A DNA stretch of 64,000 nt, from assembly GCF_002285415.1 (NCBI RefSeq), contig NZ_NSBU01000007.1, positions 436,501-500,500 of the forward strand. The letters are read 5' to 3'. The notes below the pieces were generated by a model that was not told the DNA's origin, made no database searches, and saw only the letters and a list, made by a program, of their open reading frames with translations. The stretch's first letter is position 1; every line of letters starts with the position of its first letter. Positions 35,456 through 44,042 of this stretch are shown piece after piece. The translations under genes were made by a program, and so were the position numbers. The stretch is from Actibacterium pelagium (GTDB taxonomy: Bacteria > Pseudomonadota > Alphaproteobacteria > Rhodobacterales > Rhodobacteraceae).

Positions 35456-36858
35456 CCGGAATCGAACCTCCTGAGGTGACGCGCCAAATCGCCTCCTTTA
35501 TCGCGGCGACGAGATTCGAGGATTTGCCGGACGATGCCATACAGGTTGCGGTCCGCTGCGTTTTGGACGGCATGGCTGTAATGATCGCGGGTACGCAGGA
35601 AGCCTGCGCAACGATTGCCAGGGACTACGTTAGGTCCGTCGGGGGCAAAGAAGAAGTCACGGTTTTCGGAGCAGGGGGCAGGCGGTCGCCCATTCATCTT
35701 GCCGCTTTCGCCAACGGAATTGCAGGGCACGCGCTTGACTATGACGATACAGCGCTGTCGCTCGAAAAGGACCGTTCTGTCCTGATCCATCCGACGATGC
35801 CCGCGCTCTGCGCGGCATTGGCTGTCTCTGAATTGACCGGAGCGAGCGGGCCCGAGTTTCTTACGGCCTTCGTTCTGGGGTTCGAGACCGAGGTGAAGGT
35901 CGCGGAAGCGATCCACCCGGATCATTTCGCCGGCGGTCGGGGTTTTCATTCGAGTGGAACAATCGGTGTTTTCGGCTCGGCAGCGGCGGCGGCAAAGTTG
36001 ATGAAGCTAACCGAGGAGCAGACGTGCCATGCGCTCGCTATCGCTGCGACAATGTCGGCTGGTCTGGGTGTTAATCACGGCACGATGTCGAAACCCCTCA
36101 ACATGGGGCGGTCGGCGGAAACCGGTGTGACAGCGGCACGGCTCGCAAGCCTTGGATTCGATGGCCCAGGCAATGCGCTTGAAGGCGGACGTGGTTTCTT
36201 CGAGGCATTCGGTGGCGGCTTTGCCGCAGAGAAAATCGTGGATCGACTTGGCGCGCCATTTGCGATCCTCGACCCAGGCTCGTCGATAAAACCTTACCCG
36301 TCCGGCGTCGTCGGACATCCCGGGATGGATGCGATGAAAACGCTGGTTACCCTGCACGACATAGCCCCCGGGGACGTGGCAAAAGTCGTGGTCAGAACAG
36401 GGCTGAACGTGATTGCCCCCGGCCCGTTGCGCGTCGCGCATGCACGCACGGCGCTCGAAGGTAAGTTCTGCGTTCCATTCCAGATGGCAGCGATGATCCT
36501 GCGCCGGAAGGCGGGGCTAGCAGAGTTTTCGGATGATTTTGTTGCGTCCGAAGCCTGTCAGGCAATGCAGAAACGGGTGACGGCCGTTATCGCGCCCGAT
36601 ATCGCGGCTCTCGGCAAGGACAAGATCGTATTTGAGATCGAGCTACACACTCATAGCGGCGCTGTTCATGTTCAGAGATCTGAGGAGCACTACCGAGGTG
36701 GACCGCGCAATCCTCTTACTTGGGAGGAGCTGGTCGAAAAGTTTAGAGACTGCAGCGAAGGGGTTATCGAAAAGGGGGCGCAGGATACCTTTATTGCGAA
36801 TTGCCGCAACATCGCGGATCTGCCGACGATTTTGCCACTTGTGAAGTCCCTAATCTGA
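35452..36858 (+). CDS. MmgE/PrpD family protein 2
   Basis: 468 residues; starts inside the previous stop. Motifs: ANGIAGHALDYDDTAL, LIHPTMPALCAALAVSE, FHSSGTIGVFGSAAAAAKLM and SSIKPYPSGVVGHPGMDA. All conserved His and Asp positions of the family are present. Last gene of the SDR/AbrB/enolase/MmgE/MmgE strand; a strong terminator overlaps its stop. Pairs of MmgE/PrpD genes may form hetero-oligomers or act on successive intermediates (inference). Confidence 0.88.
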   Translation: MTGIEPPEVTRQIASFIAATRFEDLPDDAIQVAVRCVLDGMAVMIAGTQEACATIARDYVRSVGGKEEVTVFGAGGRRSPIHLAAFANGIAGHALDYDDTALSLEKDRSVLIHPTMPALCAALAVSELTGASGPEFLTAFVLGFETEVKVAEAIHPDHFAGGRGFHSSGTIGVFGSAAAAAKLMKLTEEQTCHALAIAATMSAGLGVNHGTMSKPLNMGRSAETGVTAARLASLGFDGPGNALEGGRGFFEAFGGGFAAEKIVDRLGAPFAILDPGSSIKPYPSGVVGHPGMDAMKTLVTLHDIAPGDVAKVVVRTGLNVIAPGPLRVAHARTALEGKFCVPFQMAAMILRRKAGLAEFSDDFVASEACQAMQKRVTAVIAPDIAALGKDKIVFEIELHTHSGAVHVQRSEEHYRGGPRNPLTWEELVEKFRDCSEGVIEKGAQDTFIANCRNIADLPTILPLVKSLI

Positions 36859-36896
36859 TCGGCGCGCACCAGCAGGCGCGCGTCGATTAGTTTTTT
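36858..36896 (+). terminator. Rho-independent terminator after MmgE/PrpD 2
   Basis: Stem ATCGGCGCGC/GCGCGTCGAT (10 bp with one G-T pair) around a 10-base loop, followed by TAGTTTTTT. It begins at the last base of the stop codon and separates this operon from the convergent tctA. Confidence 0.75.
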
Positions 36897-36908
36897 ATCG
36901 GTTAAGAG

Positions 36909-38423
36909 TTATTCTGCGCTGTCCGCGTTCGCCGCGTTCTTCTTTTTCCTCGCGTCGAAATAGTCCCGGAGGCCCGATCCCACCACGAAGAGAAGCGCCG
37001 TAATCAGCAGCCCGAGCGAGATGCCATCATTGATGAAAACGGAATGATCGCCACCAGTCAGCAAGAGAGAGCGGCGGTAGTTCGATTCGATCAGATAACC
37101 AAGCACGAGGCCCAGAACCAATGGCAGAAAAGGGAAGCCGAGCAGGCGCATGACATAGCCAATCGCCCCAGCGAAGAGGACGAGGTAGAGGTCAAAGAGC
37201 GTGTTGTCGATCGAGTAGATTCCCGAGAAGATTAGCGCGAAAATCGCGGCCATAAGATATGGTTTAGGGCGGTTCACAAGCCAGATTGCCGGCGTCAGGA
37301 TCAGCATGCCGATAAAGAAAAGCGACAGGTTCGCGACAAGCAGCCCGCCATAGAGCCCATAGATGAAGTCCGGGTTCTCTTCGAAAAGAAGCGGGCCCGG
37401 TTGAAGTCCATGGATAAGAAGGCCGCCGAGAAGGATCGCGGTCGAGTTCGATCCTGGGATGCCGAATGAGAGCATTGGAACAAGGGCCGTTCCTGCCACG
37501 GTGTTGTTGGCGCTTTCCGGGGCCGCAATGGCTTCGGGCGACCCTTTGCCGAACTCGTCCGGATTGGAAGACCAACGCCGCGCCTCGTTATAGGCCATGA
37601 AGGCCGCGATCGAGCCGCCGGCACCCGGCATGACACCTTCGAAAAGACCCACGCCGGAACCGATAGCCTGAGGTTTGCGCAGCCGCTTGAGTAGCGCCCA
37701 TGACGGAAGCTTTATCCGCATCTGCCGTGTCTCGCTCTTGGGGCGCTTGTATTCGGGTTTTCCGGCCTGCACGAGCAGTTCCGAAACCGCGAAGACGCCG
37801 ACCATCACGAGAATGAAGGGTATGCCGCCCAGCAACTCGGGGGCACCGTATGTGAAGCGGCTCACCCCGGAAATCGGGTCGGTGCCGACGGTGGCGATCA
37901 TCAGACCGATGACACCAGCCATAAGTCCCTTGATCAGCGACCCGCTCGACAGGGATGCAATCACGCTGAGCCCTAGCACGCCGAGTGCGAAATAGGCGGG
38001 TGGCGTGAAATACAGGGCGACGCTCGCCAGTGGCTTGGTCAGAAGGACAAGGCAGAAAAGTCCTATCATTCCGCCAATCACGCCAGAAACGAGCGATATC
38101 CCGAGGGCCTCGCCACCGCGCCCCTGCTTTTGCATCTCGTAGCCGTCGATCGAGGTGGCAGCAGCGGCATTGGTACCGGGGGTGCGGATCAGGATCGCCG
38201 GGATCGAACCGCCATATTCAGCGCCCACATAGGTCGCCGCGAGAAGGACGATCGCGGGAATTGGGTCCATCGTATAGGTAAAGGGCAGCAAGAGCGCCAT
38301 CGCGATCGACGGCGAAATCCCGGGCAGGGCTCCACCAAGGATGCCCCAAACGACACCACCCATCGCGGCAAAGGCCGCCGGTGTCGTCGTTAGTGCTGAC
38401 CATGCGTAGCCGAGTGGCTCCAT
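36909..38423 (-). CDS. tctA: Tripartite tricarboxylate transporter large permease, copy 2
   Basis: 504 residues with the TctA motifs GALPGISPSIAMALLLPFTYTMDP, RTPGTNAAAATSIDGYEMQKQGRGGEALG, GVMPGAGGSIAAFMAYNEARRWS and FGIPGSNSTAILLGGLLIHGLQPGP. It is clearly diverged from copy 1, so the two systems probably carry different substrates rather than being a recent duplication. Last gene of a minus-strand tctC-tctB-tctA operon. Confidence 0.93.
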   Translation of the reverse strand: MEPLGYAWSALTTTPAAFAAMGGVVWGILGGALPGISPSIAMALLLPFTYTMDPIPAIVLLAATYVGAEYGGSIPAILIRTPGTNAAAATSIDGYEMQKQGRGGEALGISLVSGVIGGMIGLFCLVLLTKPLASVALYFTPPAYFALGVLGLSVIASLSSGSLIKGLMAGVIGLMIATVGTDPISGVSRFTYGAPELLGGIPFILVMVGVFAVSELLVQAGKPEYKRPKSETRQMRIKLPSWALLKRLRKPQAIGSGVGLFEGVMPGAGGSIAAFMAYNEARRWSSNPDEFGKGSPEAIAAPESANNTVAGTALVPMLSFGIPGSNSTAILLGGLLIHGLQPGPLLFEENPDFIYGLYGGLLVANLSLFFIGMLILTPAIWLVNRPKPYLMAAIFALIFSGIYSIDNTLFDLYLVLFAGAIGYVMRLLGFPFLPLVLGLVLGYLIESNYRRSLLLTGGDHSVFINDGISLGLLITALLFVVGSGLRDYFDARKKKNAANADSAE

Positions 38424-38470
38424 TATCTCACTCCTGTATTAGAAAATGCTTGCCTGCGGTCATCGGCATA

Positions 38471-38980
38471 TCAGCCGGTACCGGGAAGCGCGGGAAGTAT
38501 CGTGCCGCCTGGCAGCGGGATGCCAAGAAACAAAACGAACAGAAGGTAAAAGCCGAAGGGCCCAATCAAGGCTATCAGTATGGTTCTCTGGCTAAGAGGA
38601 GCCCCGATGTAGAGCGAAACGAAGAAAATCAGAAGGCCGATAGAAATGACATATCCCAGCGTATTCACGACCAGCAGATAGCCAACTCCAAGGGCCAGCA
38701 TGCCGATGGCGCGAAGATGCGGCCTAATGCGTTCGGACAACGGCTGGGGATCTTCTTTGGCCACTGTCTCGGAGCTGGTCATGAGCGATATGGAAATCGC
38801 CCGAATGATCAAAAGAATGGCAAGGGCACCGAGCGCCCAAGCCAGTGATTTTGGTAGCCCCGACGCACCCACGGGATCGTCGAGCGGGCTGACGCGTATT
38901 TTAGAGGCTTCGAGCCAGTAGAAAATGGATACGCCCAACATCACAAGGCCAATCCAAATGTCCCGGGTGAAGTACGTCAT
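38471..38980 (-). CDS. tctB: Tripartite tricarboxylate transporter small permease, copy 2
   Basis: 169 residues with four membrane helices. The N-terminal helix FTRDIWIGLVMLGVSIFYWLEA and DPVGASGLPKSLAWALGALAILL are TctB-like, and a charged cytoplasmic loop carries ETVAKEDPQPLSERIRPH. It lies between tctC and tctA. Confidence 0.87.
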   Translation of the reverse strand: MTYFTRDIWIGLVMLGVSIFYWLEASKIRVSPLDDPVGASGLPKSLAWALGALAILLIIRAISISLMTSSETVAKEDPQPLSERIRPHLRAIGMLALGVGYLLVVNTLGYVISIGLLIFFVSLYIGAPLSQRTILIALIGPFGFYLLFVLFLGIPLPGGTILPALPGTG

Positions 38981-39012
38981 CTTTGTATTCCTTTTGCCCG
39001 AAGCCGTTTCGC

Positions 39013-39984
39013 TCAGCCGTCCACGATACCGTAGGTAACGAAGAATTCACGCTGATCTTCGGCGAACTGCTCAAGGAAGGCGTTGTATTCCTCATGCTGC
39101 ATGAAGGCCGGGACGAGGGACTGAGCCGAGTACCACTCTTGGAACTCTTCGTCCTGAAGAACGGCGGTCAGAGCGGCTTCCCACTTGTTGAAAATGTCGT
39201 CGGGAAGACCGGCCGGGCCTGCGATGCCGCGGAACTTGTTCACGACAAGGTCGATACCCTGCTCCATCGCGGTTGGCACATCGGGGAAGCCATCCAAACG
39301 ATCCTGTGTGTAAGTTGTAATCAGGCGCACCTCACCCGCTCTGAGTTGGGCGTCGAGTTCCTGAATTTCACCAATGCCAAGAGCCACGGTGCCGTTAAGA
39401 ACCGAGATCAACAGCTCGCCACCGCCGTCATGCGTGACGACTGGCGAGGTCACGCCGGTCAGGGCTTTGAACTTTTCCATCACCTGGCGATCGAGCGATC
39501 CAGGCGTCGTCACCCCGAAGACCACGTCAAAGGGACTAGCCTTTGCCGCCTCGACGACTTCCGTCAGATTATTGAACGGGCTGTCTGCGGCGACGTAGAC
39601 GACCTGCGGGTCGAGGAACACGTTGGAGACGCCGGTCAGGTCCTTGTAAGTGTATTCGGGCTTCGAAAGCAGCGACGTGTTGATGAAGGTCGGCGTCGTT
39701 CCATAGAAGATCGAACCGTCCGATGGTGAGTTCGCCAGCTTGGCCATCGCCTTGGCGCCAGAGCCGCCGCGAACGTTTTCGACGACGAAGTCGGCGCCGA
39801 GATACTTGCCGAGATATTTCGTCATCTCACGCAGGAAGACGTCCGTACCGCCACCCGAGCGTGAGTGCGTGACGAGCGTCACCGTATCATGTGGATATTC
39901 CTGAGCTGCCGCCGGTAGAGCCATAGTTCCGGCCGCTGCGGCCGTGGCTAATGCGGCAATTAGATTGCGAGCGCTATTGAGCAT
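39013..39984 (-). CDS. tctC: Tripartite tricarboxylate transporter solute-binding protein, copy 2
   Basis: 323 residues; the signal peptide ends at LPAAAQ (about residue 28). Bug fold: VTLVTHSRSGGGTDVFLREM (ligand loop), VENVRGGSGAKAMAKLA, then VTTPGSLDRQVMEKFKALTGV. The ligand loop differs from copy 1 (THSRSGGGTD against AFGPGGGNDI), in keeping with another substrate. A tandem TGTCAAC motif lies about 95 bases upstream. Confidence 0.9.
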   Translation of the reverse strand: MLNSARNLIAALATAAAAGTMALPAAAQEYPHDTVTLVTHSRSGGGTDVFLREMTKYLGKYLGADFVVENVRGGSGAKAMAKLANSPSDGSIFYGTTPTFINTSLLSKPEYTYKDLTGVSNVFLDPQVVYVAADSPFNNLTEVVEAAKASPFDVVFGVTTPGSLDRQVMEKFKALTGVTSPVVTHDGGGELLISVLNGTVALGIGEIQELDAQLRAGEVRLITTYTQDRLDGFPDVPTAMEQGIDLVVNKFRGIAGPAGLPDDIFNKWEAALTAVLQDEEFQEWYSAQSLVPAFMQHEEYNAFLEQFAEDQREFFVTYGIVDG

Positions 39985-40078
39985 TTTTTATCCTCCCTTG
40001 ATTGGGTCACATCGCGGGATTTCCAACCGGACAGTCGAACCCTGCAATGATCATAGCTTCGTGGATTCGAGGCTGAAT

Positions 40079-40092
40079 TGTCAACTGTCAAC
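40079..40092. promoter_or_regulatory. TGTCAAC-type operator candidate, site 3
   Basis: Two TGTCAAC heptamers in direct tandem (40079-40085, 40086-40092), upstream of tctC copy 2. The rest of 39985-40300 shows only a spaced inverted repeat CCGTTCC/GGAACGG (40199-40235), possibly an end signal for the SDR gene. Confidence 0.5.
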
Positions 40093-40300
40093 AATTTTGG
40101 AGAGTAGAAAAAGTATCGTAAGATATTGGTAATATTCAAAAAAAGTGATTTATAGCCTCTTGTCAGAGCATAAAAAATCAAAGAATCTCGCCCTTGATCC
40201 GTTCCGTTGGCAAAGCTGAACCACGGGGGGAACGGGCCGATGGCCGCTTGTACGGTGTGGGTTTGGGCGCCGTGCGCTCGCTGAGCCATCTTGTCAGCAA

Positions 40301-41062
40301 TCACGGCATGTATAATCCGCCCGAGACATGCACCGTTTGTCCGGTCATGAAGCCAGCGTGTGGTAGGCACATCGTGACCACCATTCCCGCTGCCTCGCCA
40401 ATCTCGCCCTCGCGGCCACGAAGAATTTCGGTCCCCATGTTCGGCGAGGCTCCCGATGAGGCCGAGCGTTTACCGCCGATCTTTCCGGGCACGACGCAGT
40501 TCGCCGTGATGTTCCGATCTGCGAACTCGCGAGCAATCGCCTTGGTGAGGCCGACAAGGCCGGCTTTCGCTGCGCAGACATGTGCACGGTTCACGGCACC
40601 GATATGCGCGGTCACGCCACCGATATTGATTACTGTGCCGCCGCCTGTTTCGATCATCAGTGGCAGGGCGGCACGGGACATAAGAAACGCTCCGTCGAGA
40701 ATGACCGAGTTTATCTCGCGCCATTCGTCCAACGACATCTCAAGTAGGGGGACCTGGCGGCGGATCGCGGCATTGTTCACGAGAATATCGAGGCGGCCAT
40801 ATTCCGAACGGGCCGCTTGCACCATCGACAGCGCGTCGTCCTCTTTGGTGACATCGCCCATGGCCACGATTGCGCGTCGCCCGAGCGCGCGGATCTCGTC
40901 GGCGACCGCGTCGATTTCGTCCTTAGCGCTGCGGGCGGTGATCACCATATCCGCACCGTGGCGCGCAAGGCCCAATGCAGTTTCACGGCCGATGCGGCGC
41001 GAGGCACCGGTTACTATCGCGACCTGTCCATCGAGTCGGTCGAGAGGAGCGGATTGGGGCAT
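40301..41062 (-). CDS. SDR-family protein lacking catalytic Ser and Tyr, copy 2
   Basis: 253 residues from the ATG at 41062; a TTG at 41074 would add four. Nucleotide site VTGASRRIGRETA and the LVNNAAIRRQ motif are intact. The catalytic Tyr is Val in HVCAAK (YxxxK position) and the Ser position reads NIGGVTAH. The same losses occur in the SDR at 30636, so this is a subfamily trait rather than decay. It lies alone on the minus strand, divergent from the second MmgE/PrpD pair and sharing the palindrome at 41120. Confidence 0.85.
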   Translation of the reverse strand: MPQSAPLDRLDGQVAIVTGASRRIGRETALGLARHGADMVITARSAKDEIDAVADEIRALGRRAIVAMGDVTKEDDALSMVQAARSEYGRLDILVNNAAIRRQVPLLEMSLDEWREINSVILDGAFLMSRAALPLMIETGGGTVINIGGVTAHIGAVNRAHVCAAKAGLVGLTKAIAREFADRNITANCVVPGKIGGKRSASSGASPNMGTEILRGREGEIGEAAGMVVTMCLPHAGFMTGQTVHVSGGLYMP

Positions 41063-41119
41063 TGGCGTGTCCAATATCTACTTCGGTCAGTGCCTATGGA
41101 TGTCACTCAAATACAGTAA

Positions 41120-41138
41120 AATGTCAATTGTTGACATT
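41120..41138. promoter_or_regulatory. TGTCAA palindrome, operator candidate, site 4
   Basis: AATGTCAA-TTG-TTGACATT is a perfect 8-bp inverted repeat between the divergent SDR and MmgE/PrpD 3 genes. It is the best copy of the motif shared by four promoters in this block. Confidence 0.65.
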
Positions 41139-41189
41139 TTTCAGTTCCCTCGCGATGATTGCCGCCGGTTTAGGGAGGGTTTGAAGATC

Positions 41190-42563
41190 TTGGATCAGGC
41201 AGATGGTCTTACGGTTTCTGAACAGTTCTCGGACTTCCTCGCTGCGATTGACCTAGAAAAGGTTCCGCAGGAGGTGCGGGACACCGCCATTCGCGATCTT
41301 GTGGATGCGGCCGGACTTTATCTTTCCGCGCGCAACACGGATTACATCGGTAGTCTTTTGCGGGCCGTCGAGCCCGGCAATTGCACTGTCATCGGCCAGT
41401 CGGCGGCGCTCGACGCGGCTGGCGCAGCGTTTGTCGGCGGGGTCGCGATTCATGGCGAGGATTTCGATGATACGCTGGAAGGCGCACCGATCCGGGTTGG
41501 CGCAATGGTGCTGCCAGCCGTTCTCGCCGCGGGTGAGCGGTACAGGCTTTCAGGTGCGGACGTATTGACCGGTATGATTGCCGGGCTGGAGGCGGTTTGC
41601 CGGCTCAATCATGTTGCCGCCGGGCATATGCACCGCGCGGGGTTTCACCCCGTTGGTGTCATCGGCGCGCTCGGGGCGGCAGCCGGCGTCTCGGCGGCTC
41701 TTGGTCTTGACAGAGACCGTTTCGCAGCAGCTTTCGGCGTGGCCGCCAGCTTTTCCTCGGGCATCCTCGAGTACCTGACCGACGGCGCATGGACGAAGCG
41801 ACTTCATCCCGGCTGGGCCGCACAATCGGGGCTGCGCGCCGCGCTGATAGCGCGCGAAGGTTTCTTTGCGCCTAGAACCGTGTTCGAGGGTGGGCACAAT
41901 TTTTTCAAGACCTTCGCACCCACGGCCGAACCAGACTACAGCCACCTGACACAGGGGTTGGGCGAGACTTGGTACATGAGCCGCATCGTCTTCAAACCCT
42001 ATGCCTGTGGGACAATGATTCATCCGTACATCGATTGCGCGCGACGGCTGGGAAGGGACGGCGTGCGCGCGGAAGAAATCGACAGGATCGTATGCGATAC
42101 AGGCGAGGGTCTTGTCCATCGGCTTTGGGAGCCGCTGGCCGACAAGCAGCGCCCGCCTTCGGGTTATGCCGCCAAGTTCTCGATGCCCTTTTGCATGGCG
42201 CTCGGGTTCTACGACGATGCCGCTGGCCTTGGAGAGTTCGAAGACAGCGTCGTCACTCGGCCTGACCTGTTAGGCCTTGCCGAAAAAATCAGTTATCGGA
42301 TCGACCCCAAGAACCCTTATCCCGTCAACTATACCGGCGATCTCGAGGTTTACATGAAGGACGGTCGCGTTCTTCGCTATCATCAGCCGCATATGCGCGG
42401 CGGCCAGCACGAACCTCTGAGCGATTCCGACATCGCAGAAAAATTCTTCGCAAATGCTGCTTATGGCGGATGGAGCAGGGCGCAGGCGGAGGACTTGATG
42501 ACTTTTTGCCAGACGATAGACAAGGCGGCCGATCTGGCCGACTTTTCGGCCTTCAGACATTGA
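41190..42563 (+). CDS. MmgE/PrpD family protein 3
   Basis: About 457 residues from a TTG at 41190 (GGGAGGG lies 10 bases upstream); a TTG at 41181 is an alternative, and an ATG at 41121 lies inside the operator. The open frame runs far upstream on the antisense of the SDR gene, but conserved sequence starts at SEQFSDFLAAIDL. Motifs: VAIHGEDFDDTLEG, AGFHPVGVIGALGAAAGVS, LEYLTDGAWTKRLHPGWAAQSG and FKPYACGTMIHPYID. The His that usually follows the Asp pair is Arg102 (PIRVGAMVLP). The close relative downstream keeps it. Confidence 0.83.
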   Translation: MDQADGLTVSEQFSDFLAAIDLEKVPQEVRDTAIRDLVDAAGLYLSARNTDYIGSLLRAVEPGNCTVIGQSAALDAAGAAFVGGVAIHGEDFDDTLEGAPIRVGAMVLPAVLAAGERYRLSGADVLTGMIAGLEAVCRLNHVAAGHMHRAGFHPVGVIGALGAAAGVSAALGLDRDRFAAAFGVAASFSSGILEYLTDGAWTKRLHPGWAAQSGLRAALIAREGFFAPRTVFEGGHNFFKTFAPTAEPDYSHLTQGLGETWYMSRIVFKPYACGTMIHPYIDCARRLGRDGVRAEEIDRIVCDTGEGLVHRLWEPLADKQRPPSGYAAKFSMPFCMALGFYDDAAGLGEFEDSVVTRPDLLGLAEKISYRIDPKNPYPVNYTGDLEVYMKDGRVLRYHQPHMRGGQHEPLSDSDIAEKFFANAAYGGWSRAQAEDLMTFCQTIDKAADLADFSAFRH

Positions 42564-42574
42564 AAGGGAATGCC

Positions 42575-43954
42575 ATGACAAACGAAGCGACGGTATCCGG
42601 CATCCTCGCAGAATGGATCAATAGCCTTCAGATCGAGGATATCGCCGAGGACGCCCGGCGCGATACCGAATCGACTGTCATCGACACCGTCGCGCTGACG
42701 ATTGCGGCACTTGAAACCGACTATGGATTGGCCGTCCGGAAAGCTTTTGCTGGAAAAGGCAGCGGAACGGTCTGGGGTCTGTCCGAAGGATTCGAGCCTA
42801 CAGCCGCCGCCGTTGTTAATGGAACCTGTGGTCACGGCGAGGACTACGATAACACATTCGAAGGATGCCCCGTTCACTCCGGCGTTGTCGTCGTGCCAGC
42901 TCTCTTCGCAGCAGGCGAGGCCCTAGGGCTGTCGAAATCGGATGTCGCGAAGGGACTAGTCGTCGGCATCGAAGTCGCCAATCGTCTGGGTGTCATCGCT
43001 GGAAAGTCCGTGCATTCCGCAGGTTTCCACCCGACCGCGATCCTTGGCACGATGGGCGCTGCCGCCGGTGTCGCCGGGGCCATGGGGCAGTCACCGAAAC
43101 AGATTCGGGATAGCTTGGGTGTTGCTGGTTCCATGGCTGCAGGGATTATCGAATACCTTGCCGATGGCAGTTGGACCAAGCGCATGCACGCGGGCTGGGC
43201 CGCGCAATCGGGGATACGGGCGGCGCAGATGGGCGCGGCAGGCTTTCGCGGCCCGCAAACCGTCTTCGAGGGCGTCCACGGGCTTTACGCAGCCTTCGCA
43301 CCATCGATCACGCCGGATTTCTCCCCTTTGATTGATGATCTCGGTACGGTTTGGCAATCGGCTCGCGTCGCCTTCAAGCCTTATGCCTGCGGAACAATGA
43401 CGCAACCGTTCATCGACTGTGCAATCCGACTGCGGAAGCGGGGTATCGACCCTAAGGACATCGTGCGGATCACCTGCGAGGTCGGCGAGGGCACAGTGCA
43501 CAGGCTGTGGGAGCCACTTGCCTTCAAGCAATCCCCGCCAAGCGCCTATGCTGCCAAGTTCTCGTCGCCCTATACGATTGCCGCAGGTCTTTTGTATGGC
43601 GGTGCAGGTCTGGCCGAATTTACGGAAGAAGCTGTGGCAGCGCCCGAAGCGCAGGCGCTCGCTGCCAAGGTGTCCTACGTGATCAACCCCGACGATGAAT
43701 ACCCACGCAACTATACAGGTCATATCCGCGCCGAACTCGCGAATGGCGAGGTTTTCGAAGAGAGACAGGGTCAATTGCGAGGGGGAACGAAGGAGCGGAT
43801 GTCGCAGGATGAAATCGTCGAAAAAGCGCGCGCGAATCTGATCTTCGCTCGGCGTTCGCCGGAAGCGGCCGAGGAACTTCGCGCCTTTGCTTCGGACCTG
43901 TTCACCGGAACCGGGCCGTTTGATGCCCGTCCCCTTAGTGGCCTAGGCGCGTGA
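42575..43954 (+). CDS. MmgE/PrpD family protein 4
   Basis: 459 residues from the ATG at 42575 (AAGGGAA upstream), 11 bases after protein 3. The pair share long blocks (LEYLTDG/IEYLADGSWTKRMHAGWAAQSGIRAA, FKPYACGTM, VHRLWEPLA, PPS.YAAKFS), so one is a duplicate of the other. Here the family His is present (CPVHSGVVVVPA, His101), while the Asp pair reads GEDYDNT. The two may act as an active and a helper subunit, or on related substrates (inference). Confidence 0.87.
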   Translation: MTNEATVSGILAEWINSLQIEDIAEDARRDTESTVIDTVALTIAALETDYGLAVRKAFAGKGSGTVWGLSEGFEPTAAAVVNGTCGHGEDYDNTFEGCPVHSGVVVVPALFAAGEALGLSKSDVAKGLVVGIEVANRLGVIAGKSVHSAGFHPTAILGTMGAAAGVAGAMGQSPKQIRDSLGVAGSMAAGIIEYLADGSWTKRMHAGWAAQSGIRAAQMGAAGFRGPQTVFEGVHGLYAAFAPSITPDFSPLIDDLGTVWQSARVAFKPYACGTMTQPFIDCAIRLRKRGIDPKDIVRITCEVGEGTVHRLWEPLAFKQSPPSAYAAKFSSPYTIAAGLLYGGAGLAEFTEEAVAAPEAQALAAKVSYVINPDDEYPRNYTGHIRAELANGEVFEERQGQLRGGTKERMSQDEIVEKARANLIFARRSPEAAEELRAFASDLFTGTGPFDARPLSGLGA

Positions 43955-44042
43955 CGCGGCCGGATAGCGGCCCGCCGGGCATCGCGCACCGCGCAAGCGG
44001 CGATCCTTGGGCCAGATAAGCAAGTAGGTTCGGAGGTAAGTC

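Noticed and set aside
40194-42563. A 789-codon open frame that would fuse an unknown N-terminus to MmgE/PrpD 3
   Set aside because: The first 330 codons run antisense to a real SDR gene and through the operator palindrome; conserved sequence starts near 41190.
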